DNA of 64,000 nucleotides from Caldifarciminota bacterium (GCA_027026255.1 JALVOT010000009.1:27833-91832), one strand, 5' to 3'; shown: positions 7,182-16,975, counted from the first letter of the stretch. Notes: generated from the sequence alone by a model not told the origin. Numbers and translations: made by a program.

Positions 7182-8138
7182 TTAAAAACTTAATGGTTCA
7201 AAGGTAATGTTACCTATTTTGTCGACTTCTATCGGTTTTCCGTCTTTTATAAGTTTGAAGTGCTTATCTTTCGCGTGGCGAATTTTTTCAATTTTCCCTT
7301 TATTTTCCATTAATACATTAGCCAATTGAGTAATATCCAATTTCACCTCTTCAATTCTTCTGATTTCCTCATCTCTTTTTTCAGAGACGAATTTTATTCT
7401 ATGGTCAAGTTCACCAATATGGTAGTTTTTCTCTTTATATATAACTTGAAGTAGTAGCCGCGGTATCTGTCCAATCTTAGAGCGAGTGATAAGATTCTTG
7501 GTTCCATTCCAAATACCTTCAAGCATAAGTCCCACATCACCATCGGTTAATCGAGTATCTTTAGCTGCGTTTTCATTGATGACGCCATAGAAAGCAATGA
7601 GAGAATAGGGTAAGATATATGCTTCCCAGAAAGTTCCAGTGCCTTTTTTTTCACCTGAAGGCATAACGGTCGTCCCTTTTACGAAAGTAGGCTCACCTAC
7701 ACGGTGTAGTGATCTACCAAATTTGAACTGTACCGGCCCTGTCAAAGCGAATGCTCTTTCTGTTGGTTTTTCTTCCTCTGTTTTTGCTTTCTTTCTTCTT
7801 TCTCCTTTCTTTTTAAGGGCAAACGTGCCACCGAAGAGTCTGATGTCTATACACTTCCTAATCACTTCCTCGGGTGAACCATATTCTTCGTATATACTTT
7901 CTTTCGTTTTCAGTTTTCCTGAATTGTCTCTCTCTTCTCGTACGAATATTTCCTGTTCCTTAAAGTCATGAAGATAGTCACGAATTGTCCTTTTTAGGCG
8001 GACATCAGTTACAATATTCATTCCTGTTTCTTCATCAATGCGAGGTTTGTTTTCATCTATAGGATCACCGTTTGGATTAGCATCGGTGACATCGTAGATG
8101 AAAAGTATCTCTGACCTGTTTTTAATAACACTAGCCAT
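7182..8138 (-). CDS. cas7: Cascade backbone subunit Cas7 (Csh2)
   Basis: Cas7 forms the helical filament along the crRNA spacer. The protein (318 residues) shows the Csh2 signature near its start, FIYDVTDANPNGDP, followed by TDVRLKRTIRDYL. A lysine/glutamate-rich insertion lies around residues 108-130 and is probably a solvent-exposed loop. The ATG directly follows the cas8b stop (TAAATG) and has a strong GGAGGAG site inside the cas8b 3' end. Confidence 0.96.
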   Translation of the reverse strand: MASVIKNRSEILFIYDVTDANPNGDPIDENKPRIDEETGMNIVTDVRLKRTIRDYLHDFKEQEIFVREERDNSGKLKTKESIYEEYGSPEEVIRKCIDIRLFGGTFALKKKGERRKKAKTEEEKPTERAFALTGPVQFKFGRSLHRVGEPTFVKGTTVMPSGEKKGTGTFWEAYILPYSLIAFYGVINENAAKDTRLTDGDVGLMLEGIWNGTKNLITRSKIGQIPRLLLQVIYKEKNYHIGELDHRIKFVSEKRDEEIRRIEEVKLDITQLANVLMENKGKIEKIRHAKDKHFKLIKDGKPIEVDKIGNITFEPLSF

Positions 8139-9932
8139 TTACTCCTCCTTTCCTTTTGTTAATCCTAAAACCTTATCTACTTCATCCACAAGATTCATCC
8201 CAAGGACGAAGTAGAAATTAAGTTCATCGGTACTTATCCCCCAGCTTTTACCTGCTTGAAGGAAATACTCGGATATAAGGGATTCCAACGAGTGATAATA
8301 GTTTTTGCCGTATTCTTCGAGTTTGTTTTGAATTTTTGGCAGCAGACCTTTGAAGTCTTCTTCCTTCATCTTAAGACCTTTGAAATTTTTTCTGAATGGT
8401 GTGGCTTTCCCTTCTTGACGCTGAATATTTAATAGTTTTTGAGCAAGAACGCCTAAAAGAAACACTGTCTTGTGAGCTGGTGAAGAAAAGGTTTCTGGAA
8501 AGTTCATAAAGAAACTTTCCGCCTTTTCCTTTAATTCAGTCATGAGTTCACCTCCTTCTTTAAAGTATATTTTTTGAGGCAATATCTTTAATTTCTTAAA
8601 AAATAAAAGTGATACAAAGGCTTTTAGAACCTGCAGTTTCAGGTAAGATTCATTAACAAAGCCTCGTCGAATTGGCGTCATAAACCATGAGAAGAGAAGA
8701 TTAGGTTCAATCTTTACCCCACGGAATGTTTTATCCACTACTTCCAAGAAAGCCTTCTGAGATGGTGCGAATTGGCGAAACTCATCAAAACGGAATTCAA
8801 TATTTTCATATTTATTTTTGAGTTCTATGTTTTTAAATATCTCCGGTTTTTCGGCTTTTTTCTTAGCCTCAAATATCCTTTTTATCCTGGAAGGGAGAAC
8901 ATCTTCAACCAACAGGTTTATTTTAAATACCTGTGGATTAGGTGCTGAGAAGAAAAGAAAATTGTAGGTGAGGACATCTTTTAGCTCCCCAAGAATTTCG
9001 AGAATCTCTTTCTCATCTTCGGTAATTCTACTTAGTGATTTATTAGATAGAACTTCCTCAGGGTGAGTCGAATATTTGAAAAAAGTTTCTACTACTTCTT
9101 TAATTCCTTCTACTCCAAGTATGAACTTTGGGATTAAGTAATATTGCTGGTATCCCATTTTTCCTTTAAGGAAATCTTTCAAAAATTTCTTCCCTTCATT
9201 AATTTTTAAAGAACAGTCCAAACAAATAGGTGCATTTTTCCATGCGGCTTTTTCCTGAAATCCACCAGCAATATAACCGGGTTTATCCAAAGTGTAGAAT
9301 TTAAAAATATCAGTAAGGGCACTACCATAAACCTCATTCTTTTTCTTACCACAGACAGCACAAACATGATTAATTTTTTTAATCTTTTCGTACTTCGCTT
9401 TAACATAATTACATAGTAAATCTTTGAAAATAGGAAAATCTCCTATATACTTTAACTTATAATTTTCTTCAATTGCCAAGGTAACTATTCCACTTTGGTT
9501 CTGTTGTAGCGATAGTTTAATGTCAGTCCATTTTTTCGTAAGGTCAGTCAAAATGTCCTTTTCTGAGTCCTCCATTGCTTTTTTTAAACTCGCAATAATA
9601 AAGTTGTTAACTTTGACTTTTTTGAACCATCCTTTGATTTTATTTTTAAAAGTTTTTCCGATATCTGTAATTTTAGCAGTAGGTGTAATGTCAGCGCCCA
9701 TCGAAGCACCACGATGATAAAGATATTTATTTATTTTTAGCTTGGATGTTTCTTCAATTCTTATACTATTATATTTATAGCCTTTTTTTGTTTTTTTAAA
9801 TACTATACATAATGTTTTGGGGAATCGCCCATCCTGATTTGGATCCTGCACAAGAATAGAGAGAAGGTCAGATAAGTCTCTGCCTTCCATTTTTAACTTT
9901 ATCTCCCCTAATTCTTTAATCCCTTCAATCAT
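8139..9932 (-). CDS. cas8b: Cascade large subunit Cas8b (Csh1)
   Basis: Cas8b recognises the PAM and recruits Cas3. The 597-residue protein matches the Csh1 form of type I-B, with a zinc-binding pattern of two CxxC pairs at about residues 191-194 and 237-240. It is the first gene of the effector operon and has a good GAGGAG ribosome site. Upstream lie 620 nt without a recognisable gene, so the operon promoter should be there. I could not find the clean TTGACW-N16-TATAAT pattern used elsewhere in this window. Confidence 0.94.
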   Translation of the reverse strand: MIEGIKELGEIKLKMEGRDLSDLLSILVQDPNQDGRFPKTLCIVFKKTKKGYKYNSIRIEETSKLKINKYLYHRGASMGADITPTAKITDIGKTFKNKIKGWFKKVKVNNFIIASLKKAMEDSEKDILTDLTKKWTDIKLSLQQNQSGIVTLAIEENYKLKYIGDFPIFKDLLCNYVKAKYEKIKKINHVCAVCGKKKNEVYGSALTDIFKFYTLDKPGYIAGGFQEKAAWKNAPICLDCSLKINEGKKFLKDFLKGKMGYQQYYLIPKFILGVEGIKEVVETFFKYSTHPEEVLSNKSLSRITEDEKEILEILGELKDVLTYNFLFFSAPNPQVFKINLLVEDVLPSRIKRIFEAKKKAEKPEIFKNIELKNKYENIEFRFDEFRQFAPSQKAFLEVVDKTFRGVKIEPNLLFSWFMTPIRRGFVNESYLKLQVLKAFVSLLFFKKLKILPQKIYFKEGGELMTELKEKAESFFMNFPETFSSPAHKTVFLLGVLAQKLLNIQRQEGKATPFRKNFKGLKMKEEDFKGLLPKIQNKLEEYGKNYYHSLESLISEYFLQAGKSWGISTDELNFYFVLGMNLVDEVDKVLGLTKGKEE

Positions 9933-10552
9933 CTTTCTCCTCTCAATTTACACCCGTTTTCTTGAGACATTTTTATATAATCCATAATCTTTTTCCCATT
10001 TTTAAGTCTTCAGTTTATTTTTCTATCTTTCTCTCCTTACCATTTTCCAGATTTAAGACATTAATTCCCGTATTCGTATTAAGCGTTTACCAGATACCTG
10101 TGCCTGATATGCTTTAACCTAAGGCACCTTTTACTTAAAATTTCTCATCGTCCATTGTTATTACATCAGCCCTATTATATCCATTTTTTGATGTAATGTC
10201 AATAACAATTTAAGGTTTAAGCCTATAGATTTAGATTTTTATGGCGGCTGAAGATGGAGCTTTGTATTTTTCTGCTCAGGGCCTGAAATTGGAGTTAAAA
10301 TATATCATCACAGTTTTTATCAGGTTCTAAAAATCTTTTTTTTCTGATTCAATATTCTGTTTTTAGCTGTTTACAGTTTTTCCTGAACTCGCCACCCGAT
10401 TCCATCATTGATAAACCGGGATAAGGAGAGATGTGTAATATGGGGGAGACCTGCGCTTATATTTTTACGGCATTTGATACGGATGAAATCATTGTCCGGG
10501 CAGTTATTGTAAGGGCAGGGTTAAATCAAAGATTGAAGTTGTAATAAAGTAG
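9933..10552. other. 620-nt stretch without a recognised gene upstream of cas8b
   Basis: No convincing reading frame, tRNA or repeat array is visible. An imperfect inverted repeat pairs ATTGTTATTACATCA (10154-10168) with 10189-10209, apart from a 3-nt bulge. A cas6 or an RNA gene could have been expected here, but neither is seen. Confidence 0.5.
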
Positions 10553-11617
10553 TTAAATATACGCCAATTTCTTTAATGCCTTAAACTTTTCATTTTGACC
10601 GATGCGTGCCTTTTTTATTGCCGATTCTAAAAAGGCGATTGATTTATTATAGGTTTCCTGATTAACAGGATAGGGAAATCCATCTTTACCGCCGTGGGCA
10701 AATGAGAATCGGGCTGGATCACGGAATGATGGTGCAGCATTGTAGAGCAGTTCAGCGATAAGAGCCAGAGCACGCAGGGTCTTTGGGCCGATGCCCGGCA
10801 CCGTAAGCAGATTTTCAAAATCCGCAGGTGTTCGGTCATAGGTCCGGATGAGAATTTTATAAAGATATTTTTCATTAATATCGGTTTTTAATACCGGGTG
10901 ATGTGCAGGCATCTTTAATATTGTTTTTGCCTCTTTAATGATTTTTTCAGGATGCTGCCGGGTAATCTCAGTTATCGCCTTTCGGCAGGAGGCACTTTCA
11001 TGGGCGATTAAGTTGAGGGGTGCGGTTTTTGTATCACAACAGACTGCAGTATGGGGTTCGTCCACATACGATTTCAGATTAAGAGAGAGCCAGTGGTATC
11101 TTCGTGCCTGGTGATGTTCCGGGTTCATCCCCTGCTGGATAACCGCCCAGTTTCCCTTTCTGGTAAAGATGAAGATATGATGATATAGGTTATATCCATC
11201 CTGGATACAGGAGTTGTCCACCCTGGCAGAAAGTCTTGAGGCATAGACCAAATCATCACCGGCAAGTGATGTGTGGTCAGCATATCTCTGAATCTCCTCA
11301 GGTGTTTTTCGTGATGTCCTTCCTTTCCCTCCGCATATATAAATACCCAGCTGGTTTGATAAGTCCTTGAGTCCCTGCTTCATTGCGCCGCATACTGTAG
11401 TTGTAAGCCCGGATGAGTGCCAGTCAAAGCCCAGAATTGAACCGAATGCCTGGAACCAGAATGGGTCGGCAAGCCGGCGAAGAAATTCATCGGTATTATG
11501 TTCAATTACAATTGCCTCAATTACCGCCCTTGATAATCTTGTCATCTTTTCGAACAGCCATCTCGGCGCCCGCCCGTAATGGAGGGGCAGTTCTGCATAA
11601 CCGGTCTTCATATTCAA
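10553..11617 (-). CDS. DUF763 family protein
   Basis: The protein (354 residues) belongs to DUF763, an uncharacterised family common in archaea and thermophilic bacteria. The N-terminus has the typical LPLHYGRAPRWLFEKM, and a helix-hairpin-helix (LLTVPGIGPKTLRALAL, near residue 270) suggests nucleic-acid binding. DNA repair or processing has been guessed for the family on that basis, without direct proof that I know of. A start at the second methionine is also possible. It probably shares a transcript with the small gene upstream, though a palindrome lies between them. Confidence 0.85.
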   Translation of the reverse strand: MNMKTGYAELPLHYGRAPRWLFEKMTRLSRAVIEAIVIEHNTDEFLRRLADPFWFQAFGSILGFDWHSSGLTTTVCGAMKQGLKDLSNQLGIYICGGKGRTSRKTPEEIQRYADHTSLAGDDLVYASRLSARVDNSCIQDGYNLYHHIFIFTRKGNWAVIQQGMNPEHHQARRYHWLSLNLKSYVDEPHTAVCCDTKTAPLNLIAHESASCRKAITEITRQHPEKIIKEAKTILKMPAHHPVLKTDINEKYLYKILIRTYDRTPADFENLLTVPGIGPKTLRALALIAELLYNAAPSFRDPARFSFAHGGKDGFPYPVNQETYNKSIAFLESAIKKARIGQNEKFKALKKLAYI

Positions 11618-11621
11618 TGAT

Positions 11622-11642
11622 ACACTAAAAATTTTTTAGTGT
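11622..11642. repeat. 21-nt palindrome before the DUF763 start
   Basis: ACACTAAAAA and TTTTTAGTGT pair perfectly around one central base, 5 nt upstream of the DUF763 ATG. On the minus strand it is an A-run followed by a T-run, so it could be a weak terminator for the 63-residue gene, an operator, or a hairpin that hides the DUF763 start. Confidence 0.55.
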
Positions 11643-11653
11643 TAGGTGTCGGG

Positions 11654-11845
11654 TTAAATGCGTTTGATTTTTCTCCATCCTATGTCCTTGATATACATTA
11701 TCTTATCATAATTCAGTTTTATGAGCGCACCGTTCAATAATTTCATTCTTAATGATTTATCGCTGCGATGGATGATTTCACCAATATAGACCTTACGGTC
11801 TAAAAGTTTTGTTTCATAGAGGAAGACCTTTTTTATTGCCGTCAT
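11654..11845 (-). CDS. Small 63-residue basic protein, leaderless
   Basis: I do not recognise the family. The protein is beta-rich in appearance with alternating hydrophobic strands (VYIGEIIHRS, LRMKLLNGALIKL) and many lysines and arginines, as in small SH3-like or OB-like folds; that is only an impression. Its reality is supported by a perfect promoter whose -10 box ends 7 nt before the ATG. There is no ribosome site because there is almost no leader. It is followed by DUF763 on the same strand. Confidence 0.65.
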   Translation of the reverse strand: MTAIKKVFLYETKLLDRKVYIGEIIHRSDKSLRMKLLNGALIKLNYDKIMYIKDIGWRKIKRI

Positions 11846-11852
11846 TTACGCC

Positions 11853-11881
11853 ATTATATACAATAGTTATCTGTTTGTCAA
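11853..11881 (-). promoter_or_regulatory. Perfect consensus promoter, leaderless
   Basis: TTGACA (11876-11881), a 17-nt spacer and TATAAT (11853-11858) on the minus strand, with the ATG of the 63-residue gene 7 nt after the -10 box. Confidence 0.85.
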
Positions 11882-12015
11882 GGAAAATTGACCCTGGTTG
11901 TTTATGAAGTTCATAGTAAAACAGAGGGTTTTTAAAATCGACTGGTGCGGCTGTGAGGTTTGCTTATACAGTGCTGGTTGAAATCATAGACGGCCGATTA
12001 TCTTCCTGATGTTTT

Positions 12016-12681
12016 TCAGCCCGGGGCCCGAGATTTTTCGAATTCTTCCATTATTCTTATCCCGGCTGAGGTTCCAATACGATCAGCCCCGACATCAAGA
12101 AATGCCTGCGCCTGTTCATAGGTTCTGATACCACCGGACGCCTTCACTCCGAAATCCCCGCCCACCGTCTCACGCAGAAGCCTCACATCTTCTAAAACCG
12201 CACCACCTTTTGAAAAACCGGTTGAGGTCTTAACAAAATTTGCTCCGCTGTTCTTAACCAACTTTGCACCGGCAATCTTTTCCTGAACAGTCAATAAACA
12301 GCATTCCAGGATTACCTTTACCACTCTACCCCGGGCGGCATCGACAACCGCCTTTATTTCCTCAGTGATATAATTGTAATCTTTATCCTTCAGCCGACCG
12401 ATATTTATCACCATATCAATCTCATCACAACCAAGTTTGACAATTTCTGCGGCTTCAAGTGCCTTTATCCTGATGGTATCACCACCCAGGGGAAAGCCCA
12501 CAACACTTCCAATCTTTATATGAGCTGGTAATTTTTTTCTGAGCAGACTTACCCAGCAGGGGTTAACGACTGCACAGTAAAATTGATATCGTCTTACCCC
12601 TTCTATGAATTCCAGAATCTCTTTCTTTGTCGCATCCGGTTTCAGGATTGTCTGATCAATAAATCTATTTATCTCTTTCAT
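12016..12681 (-). CDS. deoC: Deoxyribose-phosphate aldolase
   Basis: DeoC splits 2-deoxyribose-5-phosphate into glyceraldehyde-3-phosphate and acetaldehyde in deoxynucleoside catabolism. The 221-residue TIM barrel has the Schiff-base lysine in NFVKTSTGF and the second lysine in GVKASGGIR, plus GFPLGG and EIDMVINIG segments. The ATG overlaps the stop of the upstream TPR gene. It is the last gene of the operon that starts with the aminotransferase at 19056. Confidence 0.95.
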   Translation of the reverse strand: MKEINRFIDQTILKPDATKKEILEFIEGVRRYQFYCAVVNPCWVSLLRKKLPAHIKIGSVVGFPLGGDTIRIKALEAAEIVKLGCDEIDMVINIGRLKDKDYNYITEEIKAVVDAARGRVVKVILECCLLTVQEKIAGAKLVKNSGANFVKTSTGFSKGGAVLEDVRLLRETVGGDFGVKASGGIRTYEQAQAFLDVGADRIGTSAGIRIMEEFEKSRAPG

Positions 12682-13421
12682 TTTTCTTCAATCTCCTTTA
12701 AGAGTTTTAATGCCCCGGGTCGATCATGGAGCAGATAATCTGCTTCATATCGGGGTTTTTTGATATTCAGCATCCGATTCAAAAACCATCGTGCCTTTTC
12801 ATATTTCTTCTTTTTTATGAACACACGCGCTATATCAAGATAAAGCACAGTATAACTTGAATCAATGCGGAGCGCCCTGTTTAATGCATCAAGTGATTTG
12901 TTCAGATTACCGCCCAGGAGTCCGGGTAATTCATAATATAACATCGCCCTGGCATCCAGGGCGCCGGTGTGAAGGGAATCAAGTTTTAAAACTTTATCAA
13001 TCTCTTTTTTTATTTCCGGGACAAGTCCCAGGGAATTCAAAATCCCTTTTGTCTGACCCATCCTGCCGAGATTTACCAGATACCAGAAATGGGCTTCAGC
13101 ACAGCCGTCATCAATATTCTTTGCCTTTTTTGCCAGCTCGACCCCCTGTTTATAGAACTTAAGTTTTTCTTTCTTATCCCGGGCGTCATCACCGCGCAGA
13201 TAGCAGACCTTTGAATATTCATATAATGCCCTTATATTTTTCGGGTCCGATTCGATGACCTGCGCCAGTAATCGGGCGCTGGCTTCTAAATTGTTGTGAT
13301 TCAGATGTCTTGTTTCGTATAATTTTACAGCTTCATTGATGAGCGAATCATTTACCTGTCCATTCATTAAAACAGCCGAGCAAAAGATGGATAGGCCGAT
13401 ATATTTGATTATATGCCTCAT
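12678..13421 (-). CDS. Exported TPR-repeat protein
   Basis: A hydrophobic signal-like segment (residues 4-20) is followed by helical repeats that match tetratricopeptide patterns, such as IRALYEYSKVCYLRGD, GALDARAMLYYELPG and TVLYLDIARVFIKKKKYEKA. Such proteins usually scaffold other proteins in the periplasm. The function is not assignable. The 3' end overlaps deoC by 4 nt, and the polysaccharide deacetylase gene lies just upstream. Confidence 0.8.
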   Translation of the reverse strand: MRHIIKYIGLSIFCSAVLMNGQVNDSLINEAVKLYETRHLNHNNLEASARLLAQVIESDPKNIRALYEYSKVCYLRGDDARDKKEKLKFYKQGVELAKKAKNIDDGCAEAHFWYLVNLGRMGQTKGILNSLGLVPEIKKEIDKVLKLDSLHTGALDARAMLYYELPGLLGGNLNKSLDALNRALRIDSSYTVLYLDIARVFIKKKKYEKARWFLNRMLNIKKPRYEADYLLHDRPGALKLLKEIEEK

Positions 13422-13425
13422 AATT

Positions 13426-14142
13426 TTATTTCCTTTTTATCATTGTTGCTATTGTAAAATAATTGATGATACGCTGTTTCATCCTTTCGTATCTGTAAAA
13501 TATCAATGGTCTTTCCTGAACCTTTACAGATAAACTATAAGGGTTATCAATTATGTAGATTGCTTCTTTTTTGATTAGCAATCTTGTTGAACCATCACCA
13601 CCAAAACCATAACGATAGCCCGCCTTTTTAACCGCATCCAGGACCTTATGATTAACGCGGTTGAACGGATAGGAAATTGTATCAACCGGACCGAGTCTTT
13701 TTTCTAAAACCATACGCGATTCCACTAACTCATATTCTAATTGATATTTATCAAGTCTGGTGAGATTTCTATGGTTCATAGTATGGGAGCCAAAACAGAT
13801 ACCCCAGGAATGCATCTTCAAAATTTCATCCCAGGAAAGGTGTTTTGTGTATCGACCAAAGCTCCCGATATCCCAGTAATTTTTTCTTCCGATATATCCG
13901 GCAACCAGAAAGACCAGGGCTTTAATATTATAATCTTTTAAAACAGGAAATGCATAATTATAGACCGAACGATCACCATCATCAAAGCAGAGAACAAGAT
14001 CAACATCTTGCTGAGGCAGACCAATGCGAAAACCCGCATCAATAAGAAACCTGAGTAATCGCTCAAACTGCCCTGGACTATTCCAGGTTCCGGCAAACTG
14101 GACCTCAGGTGTTATTTTGTGAAACTGTAATGCTTTTACCAC
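13426..14142 (-). CDS. Polysaccharide deacetylase (NodB domain)
   Basis: This is a carbohydrate esterase family 4-type enzyme that removes acetyl groups from amino-sugar polymers. The 238-residue protein shows motif 1 FDDGDRS with the paired aspartates and motif 2 SHTMNHRNL with the two zinc histidines. ISYPFNRVN supplies motif 3. No signal peptide is obvious. Its neighbours (glycosyltransferase, MFS transporter, acyltransferase) suggest envelope glycan or glycolipid synthesis. The start lies inside the end of the MFS gene. Confidence 0.88.
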   Translation of the reverse strand: MVKALQFHKITPEVQFAGTWNSPGQFERLLRFLIDAGFRIGLPQQDVDLVLCFDDGDRSVYNYAFPVLKDYNIKALVFLVAGYIGRKNYWDIGSFGRYTKHLSWDEILKMHSWGICFGSHTMNHRNLTRLDKYQLEYELVESRMVLEKRLGPVDTISYPFNRVNHKVLDAVKKAGYRYGFGGDGSTRLLIKKEAIYIIDNPYSLSVKVQERPLIFYRYERMKQRIINYFTIATMIKRK

Positions 14143-15415
14143 GGGCGAACACCAGCCAGCCAGATATGGATAATACTGCTATCGCAATCCCGAAGATTGC
14201 AAAGAGCAGATTTTTTTTGATGAAGTTTGCAAGGAAACCGATAAATAGCGCCCAGAGCAGGAATGAGCCATTCAGTATCCAGTCCCGCAGGGAAAATACC
14301 CTGCCCCGGACCAGTTCATCAGCATAATGGTGAATAAGCGTATCCTGTCCGATAAAGATGGGTGAGATTGCAATCCCCCCAATCAGTGTCCCCAATGCAA
14401 ATGTCCAGAAGTGGCGGGCGAACGGAAAAAGAATCAGTATCGCGCCGACAACGATAAAACAGAAGAGCATTAAGTTTTTAAGGTCAAAATGGTGACCGAA
14501 TATTCCGGTCAGGTAGGCACCCAATAAAAGACCTATCGCCCCAACCCCGGCAAGTATGCCCACCCCGCTGGTGCCCCACGCCATCTCTTTCTGGATTGTT
14601 GGAATTGCCAATACATAAATTACACTGGCGCCCATAATCACAAGGAATATCGTGGACATTGCAAAGGCAAGATTTTTACTCTTCACAATCATCTGAATCG
14701 CATGGCGCAGCTCAGCCCAGAGCCTACCCAGTCGATGAAATAAGAGTCGGAAAAATCCACCGGGTCTTAAATGGTCAATCCGCTTTTCAGGTCTTATAAG
14801 TTTAACCTTCATAAGATAGAGCATTGCGGCAGAAACCGCAAAGGTAACTGCATCCAGGATAAATGCCGCGCTCCAGCCTTCAATACCGATATTTACCTTC
14901 CAGAAACGCCAGTCTACGATTAAACCGCCCAGAAGCATACCGAGGAATGTTGCACCCCTGCCGACTAAATTTATTACTGAATTTGCGGTCAGGATACGGT
15001 CTCGAGAAACCAGATTTGGTATGATGGAACTGCGTGCCGTATTGAAGAAAAGACCGAGAAGAAACATAAAGAAGACGACCGCAAAGACCGGATAGATATT
15101 ATGTGTAACAATAAAAACAATCGGAATCAATATGGCACATCCCGTGCGCATCGTATCACATATTACCATAACCTTTTTTTTATGCCAGCGGTCAACCAGC
15201 ACTCCGGCAACCGGTCCAAAGACCAGGACCGGTAAGGTAATAAATACGGCAAGCTGGGAAAGCAGGAACGGCACCTGTTCCCGGGGAAAAAGACCGATGA
15301 TTGCAATCAGTGCGATATAGTCGAGTTTATCACCAAACTGGCTTACTGTCTGAGAAAAGACGAAGATGGAAAAATCTCGGGTTTTGAGGATATCCCAGAA
15401 TTTAGCCCTTCTGAT
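14105..15415 (-). CDS. MFS transporter with no canonical start codon at its true N-terminus
   Basis: This is a major facilitator with about 12 membrane helices and the loop-2 motif GPVAGVLVDRWHKKKV. The first canonical start (GTG at 15274) would remove the first membrane helix. The same frame stays open upstream to a stop at 15416-15418 and encodes a typical MFS beginning, including RDFSIFVFSQTVSQFGDKLD. No ATG, GTG or TTG lies in that extension, so translation may begin at an ATC near 15413-15415, which has GAGGTG just upstream. Frameshifting from the overlapping glycosyltransferase is an alternative. The substrate is unknown. Confidence 0.75.
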   Translation of the reverse strand: MRRAKFWDILKTRDFSIFVFSQTVSQFGDKLDYIALIAIIGLFPREQVPFLLSQLAVFITLPVLVFGPVAGVLVDRWHKKKVMVICDTMRTGCAILIPIVFIVTHNIYPVFAVVFFMFLLGLFFNTARSSIIPNLVSRDRILTANSVINLVGRGATFLGMLLGGLIVDWRFWKVNIGIEGWSAAFILDAVTFAVSAAMLYLMKVKLIRPEKRIDHLRPGGFFRLLFHRLGRLWAELRHAIQMIVKSKNLAFAMSTIFLVIMGASVIYVLAIPTIQKEMAWGTSGVGILAGVGAIGLLLGAYLTGIFGHHFDLKNLMLFCFIVVGAILILFPFARHFWTFALGTLIGGIAISPIFIGQDTLIHHYADELVRGRVFSLRDWILNGSFLLWALFIGFLANFIKKNLLFAIFGIAIAVLSISGWLVFARGKSITVSQNNT

Positions 15416-16520
15416 TTAACACCTCGCAGTAAAAATCGAGCACCATTTTGGTAATAATATTCCAGTCATACTTTAAGGACTTAGCCCTTCCAGCCATACC
15501 CATCTTTTGCATCAAATCTTTGTTCTTTAATAAATAGATTATCTTTTCGGCAAGTGATTTTATATCACAGACCTTGAAAAACAGTCCCTCCTTGCCGTCT
15601 TCAAGCACCGTGCGGTAACCCGGAATATCGGATGCAACAATGGGTTTGGCGGTTGCCATCGCCTCCAACAAAACAATACCAAAACTTTCCGCTCCGGTTG
15701 CTGGTGTGCAGTAAATATCACAGGACGCATAGTATCTGGGGATATCTTCGGGGTTCACCTTACCTACAAAGATAACATTTTCCTTTATATGTTCTTCAAT
15801 ATAACGCCGATAAAATCTTTCCAAAAATCCACTTCCCACAACGACCAGCTTGGCACTGGGAAACTCTTTGGTAATCAGAGGAAATGCCTGGAGCAGATAT
15901 TTCAATCCTTTTCTCGGTTCAAATCTGCCCACAAAAAGGATTTTAGGATAATATTTTTCAAGTTCCTTTATCGGCTCAACATCGGGTCGGAATCGAGCAG
16001 TATCAATGCCATTCGGAATGATCTGGTAATCACCGGGAAAATATTTTGATACTGAATCCCGGGCAACCTTGCTTACCGCAATCCTGCCGTCCAGTTTTCT
16101 GAAATACTGTTCTAAAACCGGCTCCCAGAGGACATAACCCAGACTTTCACTGTGTGCAGAATGGAAAGTGATAAAATTCTTTGCCGTTGAATATTTCAAC
16201 GCAAGATACGGTAAGGTCGGGGCAACCGGACCGTGGAGATGGATAACATCAAATTTTTCTCTTTCCAGAATTCTGCGCAACTTCCAGGGTAAGAGAATGC
16301 CGAATGTCAATACCGAGAATGACTTATTCTTTGGAATGTTTATTGCCCGGCCCAGCCGGATAAAATCCTTGTCTGTATAGGGGGCATTGTCACCGTAGGA
16401 AGGAGCCAGAACCCGGGCATCATGGCCCATTTTCTTTAAGGTTTTCCATAGGTAGTAGATATGTTCAGGAACACCGCCGGTATGAGGGTAGAATACATCA
16501 GAAACAAATAAAATCTTCAT
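15402..16520 (-). CDS. Glycosyltransferase family 4 protein
   Basis: This 372-residue GT-B enzyme transfers a sugar from a nucleotide-sugar donor, likely to a lipid or glycan acceptor. The N-terminal [12 protein letters not shown] motif and the C-terminal EX7E motif (ESFGIVLLE near residue 290) are both present, with [11 protein letters not shown] between them. It resembles the PimB/alpha-mannosyltransferase branch, but the donor cannot be read from sequence. The start overlaps the dut stop in ATGA, and the 3' end overlaps the MFS frame. Confidence 0.9.
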   Translation of the reverse strand: MKILFVSDVFYPHTGGVPEHIYYLWKTLKKMGHDARVLAPSYGDNAPYTDKDFIRLGRAINIPKNKSFSVLTFGILLPWKLRRILEREKFDVIHLHGPVAPTLPYLALKYSTAKNFITFHSAHSESLGYVLWEPVLEQYFRKLDGRIAVSKVARDSVSKYFPGDYQIIPNGIDTARFRPDVEPIKELEKYYPKILFVGRFEPRKGLKYLLQAFPLITKEFPSAKLVVVGSGFLERFYRRYIEEHIKENVIFVGKVNPEDIPRYYASCDIYCTPATGAESFGIVLLEAMATAKPIVASDIPGYRTVLEDGKEGLFFKVCDIKSLAEKIIYLLKNKDLMQKMGMAGRAKSLKYDWNIITKMVLDFYCEVLNQKG

Positions 16521-16975
16521 ATTCCGGTATGGCCGAATCCGCCTTTATGCCTTTTTGTGCGTTTGAGTCTTTTAACCTTTTTGAAATGTCCCCGGACTAC
16601 TCGATTAAAAACGAGTTGGGCAATACGGTCACCATTCTTTATCCGAAAAGGTTTCTTACCAAAGTTGAAAAGGATAATCATAATCTCACCCCGATAATCT
16701 GCATCAATCGTACCGGGACTATTCAGAATTCCGATACCATATTTCCTTGCCAGACCACTGCGCGGTCTGACCTGTGCCTCATAACCCTCCGGAATTTCGA
16801 TACTTAGTCCTGTAGGCACCGTGCAGAATTCACCCGGAGAAATTACCATCTCCTTTTTTAAACAGGCACACAAATCACAACCGGCTGCATCCTCGGTCTT
16901 ATATTCAGGCACAAACCCGCCTGTCATTCTTACTTCAATATTATCTGAGTCATAAGGGATATTTTTTTTCTTCAA
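16517..16975 (-). CDS. dut: dUTP diphosphatase
   Basis: dUTPase hydrolyses dUTP to dUMP, preventing uracil incorporation into DNA. All five trimer motifs are visible: [36 protein letters not shown] and KGGFGHTG. The open frame extends to 17005 through GTG codons lying inside the upstream gene. The TTG at 16975, which overlaps that gene's TGA and has a GGGGGTGG site just upstream, gives a normal N-terminal length and is preferred. Confidence 0.92.
   Translation of the reverse strand: MKKKNIPYDSDNIEVRMTGGFVPEYKTEDAAGCDLCACLKKEMVISPGEFCTVPTGLSIEIPEGYEAQVRPRSGLARKYGIGILNSPGTIDADYRGEIMIILFNFGKKPFRIKNGDRIAQLVFNRVVRGHFKKVKRLKRTKRHKGGFGHTGI

Noticed and set aside
9933-10552. Possible tRNA, small RNA or decayed cas6 upstream of cas8b
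   Set aside because: I found no cloverleaf, no Cas6 motif in any frame and only one weak inverted repeat.
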